Shown here: piece after piece, positions 12,415-18,323 of the stretch
Numbering within the stretch: the stretch's first letter is position 1
How the letters are laid out: every line of letters starts with the position of its first letter
Origin: Terrimesophilobacter sp036833635
GTDB taxonomy: Bacteria > Actinomycetota > Actinomycetes > Actinomycetales > Microbacteriaceae
DNA: 18,323 nucleotides
NCBI GenBank assembly: GCA_036833635.1
Contig: DAITPJ010000039.1
Span: 1 to 18,323 of the forward strand
Reading direction: 5' to 3'
Program-made: the position numbers and the translations under genes
Notes under the pieces: model-generated
Told to the model about the DNA's origin: nothing
Databases searched by the model: none
Seen by the model: only the letters and a program-made list of their open reading frames with translations

Positions 12415-14267
12415 GATCCGACCTCTGCGCTCGTGCGGCCGACGCCGCTCTTGATGATGGGGATGGGTGTCGTGGGCGGCGACGACGGGGGTCGAGGCGC
12501 GCCGCCCTCGTCGAGGCTCGAGATGACGAACCGATAGTGCTCGCTCGAGGCGAGCAGGTCCGAGTGCCTCCCGACCGCCGTGATCCTTCCCTTCTCGAGC
12601 AGGGCCACCCGGTCGGCGAGCATGACCGTCGACGGACGGTGCGCCACGATGAGCGCGGTCGTCGACGCGAGCACCCTGCGCAGTGCGGCCTCCACGAGTG
12701 CCTCGGTGTCGACGTCGAGTGCAGAGAGCGGGTCGTCGAGCACGAGTACGTCCGGCTTGGCCGCGACGGCACGCGCGAGCGCGAGCCGCTGCCGCTGCCC
12801 GCCGGAGAGGCTCATGCCTTCCTCGCCGACCTTGGTGTCGAGCCCATCCGGGAGCTCGTAGACGAAGTCGGCCTGGGCTATTTCGAGAGCCTCGGCCAGC
12901 TCCTCCTCCGACGCGTCGGGGCGGCCGAGCAGCACGTTGTCGCGCACCGACGCCGAGAAGAGCGTTGCGTCCTCGAACGCCATCGCGATGTGGCTGCGCA
13001 GGTCCTCCCGCGAGAGGTCCCGGATGTCGACCGCGTCAAGCGTGATCGACCCGCCCGTCACGTCGTACAGCCGGGTGGTGAGAGCCGTGACCGTGGACTT
13101 GCCGCTCCCGGTCAGGCCGACGAGCGCCATGGTCTCGCCCGGCTCGAGCTCGAGGTCGACACCGTCGAGGAGGTCGGGGAAGCGCTCGGGCGAGTCCGCG
13201 TAGCGGAAGTGGGCGTCGTGGAAGACGAGCCGCCCCTCCGGGTTCTCGATCGTCTTCGGGTTCGAAGGGTCGACGATCGTGTTCACCTCGTCGACCACCT
13301 CGAAGAACCGGTCGGCCGCCGTGCGCGTGTCGAAGGTCATCGACAGCAGGAATCCGATCGACTCCACGGGGAAGCGCAGCACCGTCGCAGTGGCGAAGAA
13401 CGCGACGAGCGCGCCGACCGTGAGCTGGCCCTCCGCCGCGAGCCACACGCCTCCGAGAAGGCACAACGCGAATGTGACATCCGGCACGAGCAGGAGCCAC
13501 AGCCAGATGCCGGCGATCGCCTTCGCCTTCTCGATCTCGGTGCCGCGCAGCAGCTCGGCCTGAGTCTCGAAGTTGCGGAGAGCGTATTTGCCGCGCCCGA
13601 ACGCCTTGAGAACCCGGATGCCATGCACAGACTCCTCGACGGTCGTCGCGAGGTCTCCGGCCTGGTCCTGGCTGCGCCGGGCGACGACCGAGTACTTGTT
13701 CTCGAAGAGGTACCCGTAGATCCACAGTGGGATCGAGCACACCATGAAGAGCACGCCGAGCATCCAGCTGATGCTCACAAGCACGACGAATCCGACAAGG
13801 ATCGTGATCGTGTTGACGACGAAGAGCACGAGCCCGAACGAGAACCAGCGGCGGATGAGGTTGAGGTCGCTGATGGCGCGCGAGAGCAGCTGCCCGCTCG
13901 GCCAGCGATCATGGAAGTTGACGGGCAGGTCCTGGAGCTGCTGGTAGAGGCCGTTGCGCATCCGGGCCTCGATGTGGGTTCCCGGCTGCAGCACGAACCA
14001 GCGGCGGTACCAGATCATGACGGCTTCGACGATGCCGAGGAACAGCACGATCCCGACGGGCCACCAGATCTCGTTCGCGTCGCCGTCCTTGAGCGGGCCG
14101 TCGATGAGCGAGCGCAGCACCTGCGGGATGGCGAGCGCGACGAGGGCGGCGAGCATCGCGGCGCCCATGCCCAGGTAGATACGGGGCATCGCGGGTTTCG
14201 CGTAAGGGTAGACGCGCATGATCGACGCGAACGTGCCGAGTCGCTTGGTTTCGACGTCAGAGGACAA
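12411..14267 (-). CDS. Heterodimeric ABC exporter subunit with degenerate Walker B/Q-loop
   Basis: The partner half-transporter, 618 residues. The start is TTG at 14267, 5 nt after AAGGAA; the next ATG (14220) would remove conserved N-terminal sequence. The membrane domain is about 25-320, with six helices. The nucleotide-binding domain (about 345-590) has Walker A GLTGSGKST (384-392), a perfect LSGGQ (487-491) and His543. However, the catalytic glutamate after Walker B is aspartate (VLVLDDPLSALD, Asp512), and the Q-loop glutamine is glutamate (FEDATLFS, Glu432). Together with the partner's VSAGQ, all changes fall in the same composite ATP site, the hallmark of asymmetric exporters. A Pro/Ser-rich C-terminal tail of about 30 residues follows. 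First gene of a two-gene operon; the promoter lies in 14268-14424. Confidence 0.94.
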   Translation of the reverse strand: MSSDVETKRLGTFASIMRVYPYAKPAMPRIYLGMGAAMLAALVALAIPQVLRSLIDGPLKDGDANEIWWPVGIVLFLGIVEAVMIWYRRWFVLQPGTHIEARMRNGLYQQLQDLPVNFHDRWPSGQLLSRAISDLNLIRRWFSFGLVLFVVNTITILVGFVVLVSISWMLGVLFMVCSIPLWIYGYLFENKYSVVARRSQDQAGDLATTVEESVHGIRVLKAFGRGKYALRNFETQAELLRGTEIEKAKAIAGIWLWLLLVPDVTFALCLLGGVWLAAEGQLTVGALVAFFATATVLRFPVESIGFLLSMTFDTRTAADRFFEVVDEVNTIVDPSNPKTIENPEGRLVFHDAHFRYADSPERFPDLLDGVDLELEPGETMALVGLTGSGKSTVTALTTRLYDVTGGSITLDAVDIRDLSREDLRSHIAMAFEDATLFSASVRDNVLLGRPDASEEELAEALEIAQADFVYELPDGLDTKVGEEGMSLSGGQRQRLALARAVAAKPDVLVLDDPLSALDVDTEALVEAALRRVLASTTALIVAHRPSTVMLADRVALLEKGRITAVGRHSDLLASSEHYRFVISSLDEGGAPRPPSSPPTTPIPIIKSGVGRTSAEVGS

Positions 14268-14343
14268 CAGTATTCCTTGCAGTATCGGGGATCGGCGGAG
14301 CCGAGGAACGATGGAGGCCGACGCGGGCCTGCAGTGCCAGCGG

Positions 14344-14363
14344 GGGGACGCGCCCTCGTCCCC
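14344..14363. terminator. Hairpin downstream of the DDAH-like gene, terminator candidate
   Basis: GGGGACG (14344-14350) pairs with CGTCCCC (14357-14363), loop 6 nt, in the 157-bp gap between the DDAH-like gene and the ABC exporter genes (all minus strand). A smaller AGCCT-TAC-AGGCT stem lies at 14376-14388; its minus strand also contains TAAGGCT, which could instead be a -10 for the exporter operon. Confidence 0.45.
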
Positions 14364-14424
14364 GACCGCCAGCGCAGCCTTACAGGCTATTCCTCTGGTT
14401 CCCCGGATGCAACTTCGAGGTTTG

Positions 14425-15654
14425 TCAGCGCACGCGCACCGAGAGGCAGGTCACGCAGCCCTCGAGCTTCTCGAATTCGCTGATGTCCACCGTCACGACG
14501 CGATAGCCGAGATCCGTGACAAGTGCGGCGCTCTCGGGCGCCGAGGCGGCCATGAGCACGGTGTCGTCGTCGAGGACGACGACCGCGACACCGGTCTCCT
14601 CCGGCACAGCGAGGAACCGGTCGAAGATCCCAGGGTTGTCGACGAGAGGTGGGTAGCCGAGTACTGTCCCATCCGGAAGCGCCGTCACCCCGCTCTTGAG
14701 GTGCAGCACTTTGGTGACGGGAACCGCGACGACGGTGTAACCGAGCGGCGACACGATGGATCGCAGCTGGCGGATGCCTTCGGCGTTCGTTCGCCCGCCG
14801 CGACCGACGTAGACCGTCGTTCCGACCTTGAGCACGTCCCCGCCGTCGAGCGTTCCTGGCAGTTCGATGCGGTCGATGCGCAGTCCGAGCTCGCGCACGG
14901 TGTCCTCGACGCCGGCCGTCTCGCTCCGGCGCGATTCGTGGCCTGGGCTCGTGATCACGGCCGTGTCCCCGAAGATCACCACGGCATCCTCGACGAATAC
15001 GGAGTCCGGCGCCTCGGCGGCGACCGGCACCTCGATCGTGTCCCAACCGTTGTCGAGGAGGGCGGCGACATAGCCGTCCCACTGCTCGTCGGCCTTCTCG
15101 GCGTCGATGACCGAGCGGGCGATGTGCGTGACCTGGCCGTCCGCGAGGTTCGCGGCCGGCAGCCGCACGAGGGCGATGCGGCGGTCGCGGACCGGCGGCA
15201 CGTCGAGCTTCGAGGCCGTGATGAGGCTCCACAGTCTCCGCCCGACCGTCGCGGTCGCCACGACGGCGGCGATCACGAAGATGAGTTTGGGACCGACAAG
15301 GGTGCCGAAGACGAAGGCGATCGCCGCCCCGTCGATCGTCGAGCCACCATTGATGACGGAGATGAGGCTGCCGAACAGCGCGGCGAGGAGAGCCGCGAGA
15401 ATCGCGAGCGGAATCGTGACGTACCAGCGACGGAGCCCGTCGAATCCGGCGATGACCGCGAGGAGCAGGAAGAGCAGCAGGGAGGACGGCACGAAGAAGT
15501 CGCTCAGCTGGCCGAAGGAGGTCGCATCCGCTCCGCTCGCCGCGAAGAAGACGAGCACCGTCGCGACGTGGGCGACGACGGCTGCGGCGAGGGCGGCCAC
15601 GAGCGAACCGGCGACCCGTCGGATCATGGCGGGCGCGCCGGATGAAGAAGTCAT
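14425..15654 (-). CDS. Dimethylargininase (DDAH)-like enzyme fused to an N-terminal four-helix membrane domain
   Basis: A 409-residue protein. Residues 1-145 hold four predicted membrane helices (about 13-40, 55-72, 77-100, 110-137). Residues 155-409 form a complete DDAH domain of the pentein fold, which hydrolyses N-omega-methylated arginine to citrulline plus methylamine. Substrate motif DSVFVED (217-223), PGHESRRSE (arginines 242-243), TLDGGDVL with Asp270, GRGGRTNAEG, LHLKSG with His318, and TCLSVRV with Cys403: the Cys/His/Asp triad is complete and uses Asp, as in human DDAH1. The ATG at 15654 is set by a leaderless -10 box; coding-like sequence continues through the membrane part. A related amidinotransferase or arginine deiminase activity cannot be excluded, but the motifs fit DDAH best. 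It stands alone between purH and the exporter operon, probably monocistronic. Confidence 0.88.
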   Translation of the reverse strand: MTSSSGAPAMIRRVAGSLVAALAAAVVAHVATVLVFFAASGADATSFGQLSDFFVPSSLLLFLLLAVIAGFDGLRRWYVTIPLAILAALLAALFGSLISVINGGSTIDGAAIAFVFGTLVGPKLIFVIAAVVATATVGRRLWSLITASKLDVPPVRDRRIALVRLPAANLADGQVTHIARSVIDAEKADEQWDGYVAALLDNGWDTIEVPVAAEAPDSVFVEDAVVIFGDTAVITSPGHESRRSETAGVEDTVRELGLRIDRIELPGTLDGGDVLKVGTTVYVGRGGRTNAEGIRQLRSIVSPLGYTVVAVPVTKVLHLKSGVTALPDGTVLGYPPLVDNPGIFDRFLAVPEETGVAVVVLDDDTVLMAASAPESAALVTDLGYRVVTVDISEFEKLEGCVTCLSVRVR

Positions 15655-15660
15655 GGTGCG

Positions 15661-15666
15661 AGACTA
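15661..15666 (-). promoter_or_regulatory. -10 box for leaderless transcription of the DDAH-like gene
   Basis: TAGTCT on the minus strand, 6 nt before the ATG at 15654, with no Shine-Dalgarno sequence. It is the same geometry as at 9779-9784. Confidence 0.55.
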
Positions 15667-15678
15667 TTGGATTGAGGC

Positions 15679-15707
15679 GCCGCTCGGGGACGCGGCCGGC
15701 GAGCGGC
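15679..15707. terminator. Hairpin after purH, terminator candidate
   Basis: GCCGCTCG (15679-15686) and CGAGCGGC (15700-15707) form a perfect 8-bp stem with a 13-nt loop, in the 76-bp gap between purH and the DDAH-like gene, just upstream of the latter's -10 box. Confidence 0.6.
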
Positions 15708-15730
15708 CCGGACCGGCAACCCGACCCGGC

Positions 15731-17293
15731 TCAGTGGAAGAAGTGCCTCTCGCCCGTGAGGTACATCGTGACGCCCGCCTCATTCGCCGCCGCAATGACC
15801 TCGTCGTCGCGGATCGAACCTCCGGGCTGCACGACGGCGCGTACACCCGCGTGAAGGAGGATCCGGAGACCGTCGGCGAACGGGAAGAACGCATCGGATG
15901 CCGCTACGCTGCCCCGAGCGCGCGCGCCAGCCCGCTCCACCGCGAGGCGGCAGGAGTCGACCCTGTTCACCTGCCCCATGCCGACCCCGACCGATGCCCC
16001 TCCGTGTGCGAGGAGGATCGCGTTCGACTTCACGGAGCGCACCGCGCGCCAGGCGAACTCCAGATCCGACCGGGTGGCGTCATCCGCAGCCTCCCCCGAT
16101 ACGAGCTTCCATTCGTCGAACGCGGCGAAGCGGACGTCCGGCTGCTGCACGAGCAGCCCGCCGGAGACCTGGCGCAGCTCTCGCTCTTCGCGTCGGAAAC
16201 CCATCGGCAGCTTCAGGATCCGCAGGTTCTTCTTCGCAGTCAGGAGCTCGAGAGCGTCATCGGTGAAGCCGGGCGCCACGACTACCTCCGTGAAGATGTC
16301 CTTGAACGACTCTGCGGCGGCGGCGTCGATCGTGCCGTTGGCCGCGATGACCCCTCCGTAGGCGGACACAGGATCGCACTCGTGGGCGAGTCGGTGGGCA
16401 GCGGCGATCGTGTCGGCGACGGCGATGCCGCACGGATTCGCGTGCTTGACGATCGCGACGGCGGGACGTTCATGGTCGAAAGCCGCGCGCACGGCGGCGT
16501 CCGCATCGACGTAGTTGTTGTAGGACATCTCCTTGCCGCCGAGCTGCTGGGCCTGCGCAAGCCCCGTGCCGCGCTCTGAGCGGTAGAGCGTGGCCTCCTG
16601 GTGCGCATTCTCGCCGTAACGCAGCGCGGTCGGCTGGCCGTACGTCAATGCGAGGTCGCCCGCGCGCGGCCTCTGAGCGCGCACGCCGAGCGTGTCCTGG
16701 AACCAGGCCGCGACCGCGGCGTCGTACGCCGCCGTGTGGGCGAACGCCTCGCCCGCGAGCCGTTCCCGCTGGGCGAGGGTCGTGCCGCCGACGGCGAGCG
16801 ATTTGATGATCGAGGGATAGTCGGCTGGGGAGACGACGACGGCCACGTTCGCGTGGTTCTTCGCGGCCGAACGCACCATCGCGGGACCGCCGATGTCGAT
16901 CTGCTCGATAACCGCATCCGGTGCCGCGCCGCTCGCGACGGTCTCGACGAACGGGTAGAGGTTGACGACGACGAGTTCGAAGGGGGCGATCCCGAGCTCG
17001 GCGAGCTCGGCCGCGTGGGAGTCGAGGCGCAGGTCGGCGAGGATGCCGGCGTGCACGGCAGGGTGGAGGGTCTTGACCCGCCCGTCGAGCGACTCGGGGA
17101 AGCCGGTGACGGCGCTCACCTCGGTGACCGGATGTCCGGCTTCGGCGATGAGCTTCGCGGTCGAGCCCGTGGAGACGATCTCGACACCGGCTCCGACGAG
17201 GGCGGAGGCGAGGTCGAGCAGTCCCGCCTTGTCGCTCACGGAGACGAGTGCGCGGCGCATCCGAATGACGTCGCGCGGCATGGGGGCGGTCAT
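15731..17293 (-). CDS. purH: Bifunctional AICAR formyltransferase / IMP cyclohydrolase
   Basis: Catalyses the last two steps of de novo IMP synthesis: formylation of AICAR with 10-formyl-THF, then ring closure. It has 520 residues, the family's normal length. The N-terminal IMP cyclohydrolase (MGS-like) domain has ALVSVSDKAGLLDLA, STGSTAKLI, GRVKTLHPAVHAGIL (71-85) and IDIGGPAMVRSAAKN (132-146). The C-terminal transformylase domain has RYGENAHQEA, the catalytic VKHANPCGIAVAD (Lys283, His284) and FPFADGLRILLHAGVRAVVQPGGSIRDDEVI, ending in the typical TGERHFFH. The ATG at 17293 overlaps the purN stop in an ATGA; a second in-frame ATG (17281) is possible. Co-transcribed with purN. Confidence 0.98.
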   Translation of the reverse strand: MTAPMPRDVIRMRRALVSVSDKAGLLDLASALVGAGVEIVSTGSTAKLIAEAGHPVTEVSAVTGFPESLDGRVKTLHPAVHAGILADLRLDSHAAELAELGIAPFELVVVNLYPFVETVASGAAPDAVIEQIDIGGPAMVRSAAKNHANVAVVVSPADYPSIIKSLAVGGTTLAQRERLAGEAFAHTAAYDAAVAAWFQDTLGVRAQRPRAGDLALTYGQPTALRYGENAHQEATLYRSERGTGLAQAQQLGGKEMSYNNYVDADAAVRAAFDHERPAVAIVKHANPCGIAVADTIAAAHRLAHECDPVSAYGGVIAANGTIDAAAAESFKDIFTEVVVAPGFTDDALELLTAKKNLRILKLPMGFRREERELRQVSGGLLVQQPDVRFAAFDEWKLVSGEAADDATRSDLEFAWRAVRSVKSNAILLAHGGASVGVGMGQVNRVDSCRLAVERAGARARGSVAASDAFFPFADGLRILLHAGVRAVVQPGGSIRDDEVIAAANEAGVTMYLTGERHFFH

Positions 17294-17877
17294 GTGAGCT
17301 CCTGAAGGTCGAGGCTGCCGTGGGCGATGTCGAGGACGGTCTGGGCGAGGAGTCGCCTCTCGACGAGCTTGATGCGCTCGTGCAGGGTCTCCTCGGTGTC
17401 GCCGGGAAGGATCGCCACAACCTCCTGCGCGATGACTGGCCCGCTGTCGATGCCATCGTCGACGAGGATGACGCTCGCCCCGGTCTGCGTGACGCCGGCC
17501 GTGAGCGCGTCACGCACGGCGTGAGCGCCTGGGAATGCGGGAAGGTACGCGGGATGCGTGTTGAGTACCCTGCGTCCCAGTGCCGAGACGACGCGGGGAG
17601 GGAGCAGGCGCATGAATCCGCTCAGGATGACGAGATCCGGCGCGAGCGCCTCGAGCCGCTCGAGAAGGGCGTCTCCCCAGCGCTCACGGTCGGGGTAGTC
17701 GGACCAGGCCACCGTGAAGGTTGGGATGCCGAAGTCCTCCGCGTGTGCGAACCCCTGCGCGGCCAGGTCGCCACCGACGGCGACGACCCTGGCGGGGAAC
17801 CCGGCCTGCTGCGTCGCGTCGAGGAGCGCCCGCAGGTTCGATCCGCCGCCCGAGATGAGGACGACGAGGGAAAGCAT
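17290..17877 (-). CDS. purN: Phosphoribosylglycinamide formyltransferase
   Basis: Transfers formyl from 10-formyl-THF to GAR in the third step of purine synthesis. It has 195 residues, typical. The N-terminal phosphate-binding loop is VLISGGGSNLRAL. The catalytic triad is Asn106, His108 (LNTHPAYLPAFPGAHAVRDAL) and Asp144 (VDDGIDSGPVIAQE), at the same numbering as in E. coli PurN. It overlaps purH by 4 bp, so both folate-dependent formyltransferases are co-translated. A TAAGCT -10 box is 6 nt before the ATG. The usual SNR segment after strand 2 reads GGDLAAQG, a common variation. The DUF6350 gene lies 53 bp upstream on the same strand and may feed into this operon. Confidence 0.97.
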   Translation of the reverse strand: MLSLVVLISGGGSNLRALLDATQQAGFPARVVAVGGDLAAQGFAHAEDFGIPTFTVAWSDYPDRERWGDALLERLEALAPDLVILSGFMRLLPPRVVSALGRRVLNTHPAYLPAFPGAHAVRDALTAGVTQTGASVILVDDGIDSGPVIAQEVVAILPGDTEETLHERIKLVERRLLAQTVLDIAHGSLDLQELT

Positions 17878-17883
17878 GCCTTC

Positions 17884-17889
17884 AGCTTA
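17884..17889 (-). promoter_or_regulatory. -10 box upstream of purN, leaderless geometry
   Basis: TAAGCT on the minus strand, exactly 6 nt before the purN ATG. The GAAGG between them lies too close to the start (1 nt) to serve well as a ribosome site, which favours a leaderless transcript. Confidence 0.5.
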
Positions 17890-17930
17890 TTGCCGCGATG
17901 CAGTGCGGCGGCCCGGTGCGCCGGCGCGCG

Positions 17931-18323
17931 TCAGCTCCCCCGCGGCGGCCGTCCGGCGACGAGCCCGATGACCGCGGGCACACCGAGTTCGAGGGCCGCG
18001 AAGAGACCGACGATGGCGGCGTCGGGTCCGACTGCCGCAAGCCGGCCCGGCCCGGCTGCGCCACCGGACGCCCAGGCGAGGAGGGCGAGGATCAGCCCTC
18101 CCGCGAGCCCGATGACCACCCCCGTCGACACGAGGGCGACCAACGGGGACCGGTCGACGACTCCACGCAGCACAGCGGGGCGCACGGCGACGCCGACGAG
18201 GAACCCTGCGACGACGGGCACAAGGAGCCCGAGGAATCCGAACGCGAGGTCGCCGGTGGGCAGGGCTCCCAGGATGGGCACGGCGGGCAACGGGCCGAGG
18301 CTCGTACCGAGTGGGCCGACGGC
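17931..18323 (-). CDS. DUF6350-type integral membrane protein, C-terminal part (5' end outside window)
   Basis: The frame is open to the window edge, so this is the last 130 residues of a longer protein; the TTG at 18290 is internal. Seen: a Gly/Pro-rich loop (GPLGTSLGPLPAVPILGALP), then hydrophobic segments FGFLGLLVPVVAGFLVGVAV, LVALVSTGVVIGLAGGLILALLAWA and AIVGLFAALELGVPAVIGLVAG, ending in a short basic tail. This loop-plus-helices pattern and its place directly upstream of purN-purH match the DUF6350 (PerM-like, annotated as cell-division-associated) membrane protein of actinobacteria. Function is not established. The assignment rests on recalled synteny and composition. Confidence 0.75.
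   Translation of the reverse strand, partial: AVGPLGTSLGPLPAVPILGALPTGDLAFGFLGLLVPVVAGFLVGVAVRPAVLRGVVDRSPLVALVSTGVVIGLAGGLILALLAWASGGAAGPGRLAAVGPDAAIVGLFAALELGVPAVIGLVAGRPPRGS

Noticed and set aside
12537..14483. 648-codon plus-strand frame over the ABC exporter gene
   Set aside because: Antisense shadow with biased Glu/Arg/Asp composition and no recognisable fold.
14218..16579. Two long plus-strand frames opposite the DDAH-like gene and purH
   Set aside because: Both are shadows of genes with clear catalytic motifs on the minus strand.
1..18323. tRNA, rRNA, CRISPR, insertion sequence, toxin-antitoxin or phage genes
   Set aside because: No transposase or integrase motifs, no regularly spaced repeats, no tRNA-like cloverleaf, and nearly all sequence is accounted for by recognisable genes.

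Overview
The window is high-GC, densely packed chromosomal DNA. It looks like an actinobacterium of the family Microbacteriaceae. The support is strong G/C third-position bias, many GTG/TTG starts, ATGA-type overlaps, -10 boxes placed for leaderless transcripts, an actinobacterial icd, and the DUF6350-purN-purH order typical of this group. No rRNA, tRNA, CRISPR array, insertion sequence or phage gene was found, and no gene-free stretch reaches 300 bp. The longest is the 242-bp gap between the subtilase and hsp20, which is full of candidate operators.

Layout. 1-2570 (+): the end of an FtsX/MacB-type permease and two ABC ATPases in one operon; the first ATPase carries a C-terminal segment resembling an AbrB swapped-hairpin domain plus a Pro-rich tail. 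2660-5692 (-): a large secreted S8 subtilisin-like protease, convergent with the ABC operon across a strong hairpin. 5855-6363 (+): hsp20, preceded by a CIRCE-like and then a HAIR-like operator, pointing to dual HrcA/HspR control. 6429-8336 (-): a P1B heavy-metal ATPase with a TPCP...QEVVD signature and a DtxR/IdeR-type iron box upstream, suggesting Fe (or Ni) efflux. 8429-9643 (-): NADP isocitrate dehydrogenase. 9791-10549 (+): a GNAT acetyltransferase directly followed by an alkyltransferase-like (ATL) DNA-repair protein. 10609-14267 (-): a two-gene heterodimeric ABC exporter with one degenerate ATP site. 14425-15654 (-): a dimethylargininase (DDAH) domain fused behind four predicted membrane helices. 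15731-17877 (-): purH and purN. 17931-18323 (-): the end of a DUF6350 membrane protein.

How they fit together. The core metabolic genes (purN-purH, icd) are ordinary. The accessory interest is in stress and envelope functions: the hsp20/subtilase divergent control region, the metal exporter with two possible metal-dependent operators, and the unusual domain fusions (ABC ATPase plus AbrB-like, 4TM plus DDAH). A separate DNA-level signal is an excess of the heptamer CGGATGC/GCATCCG: 18 copies were counted by eye, about four times the composition expectation. I see no complete new multi-gene system. The strongest leads are the iron box with P1B-5-like ATPase pairing, the AbrB-like ABC fusion, the membrane-DDAH fusion and the heptamer.
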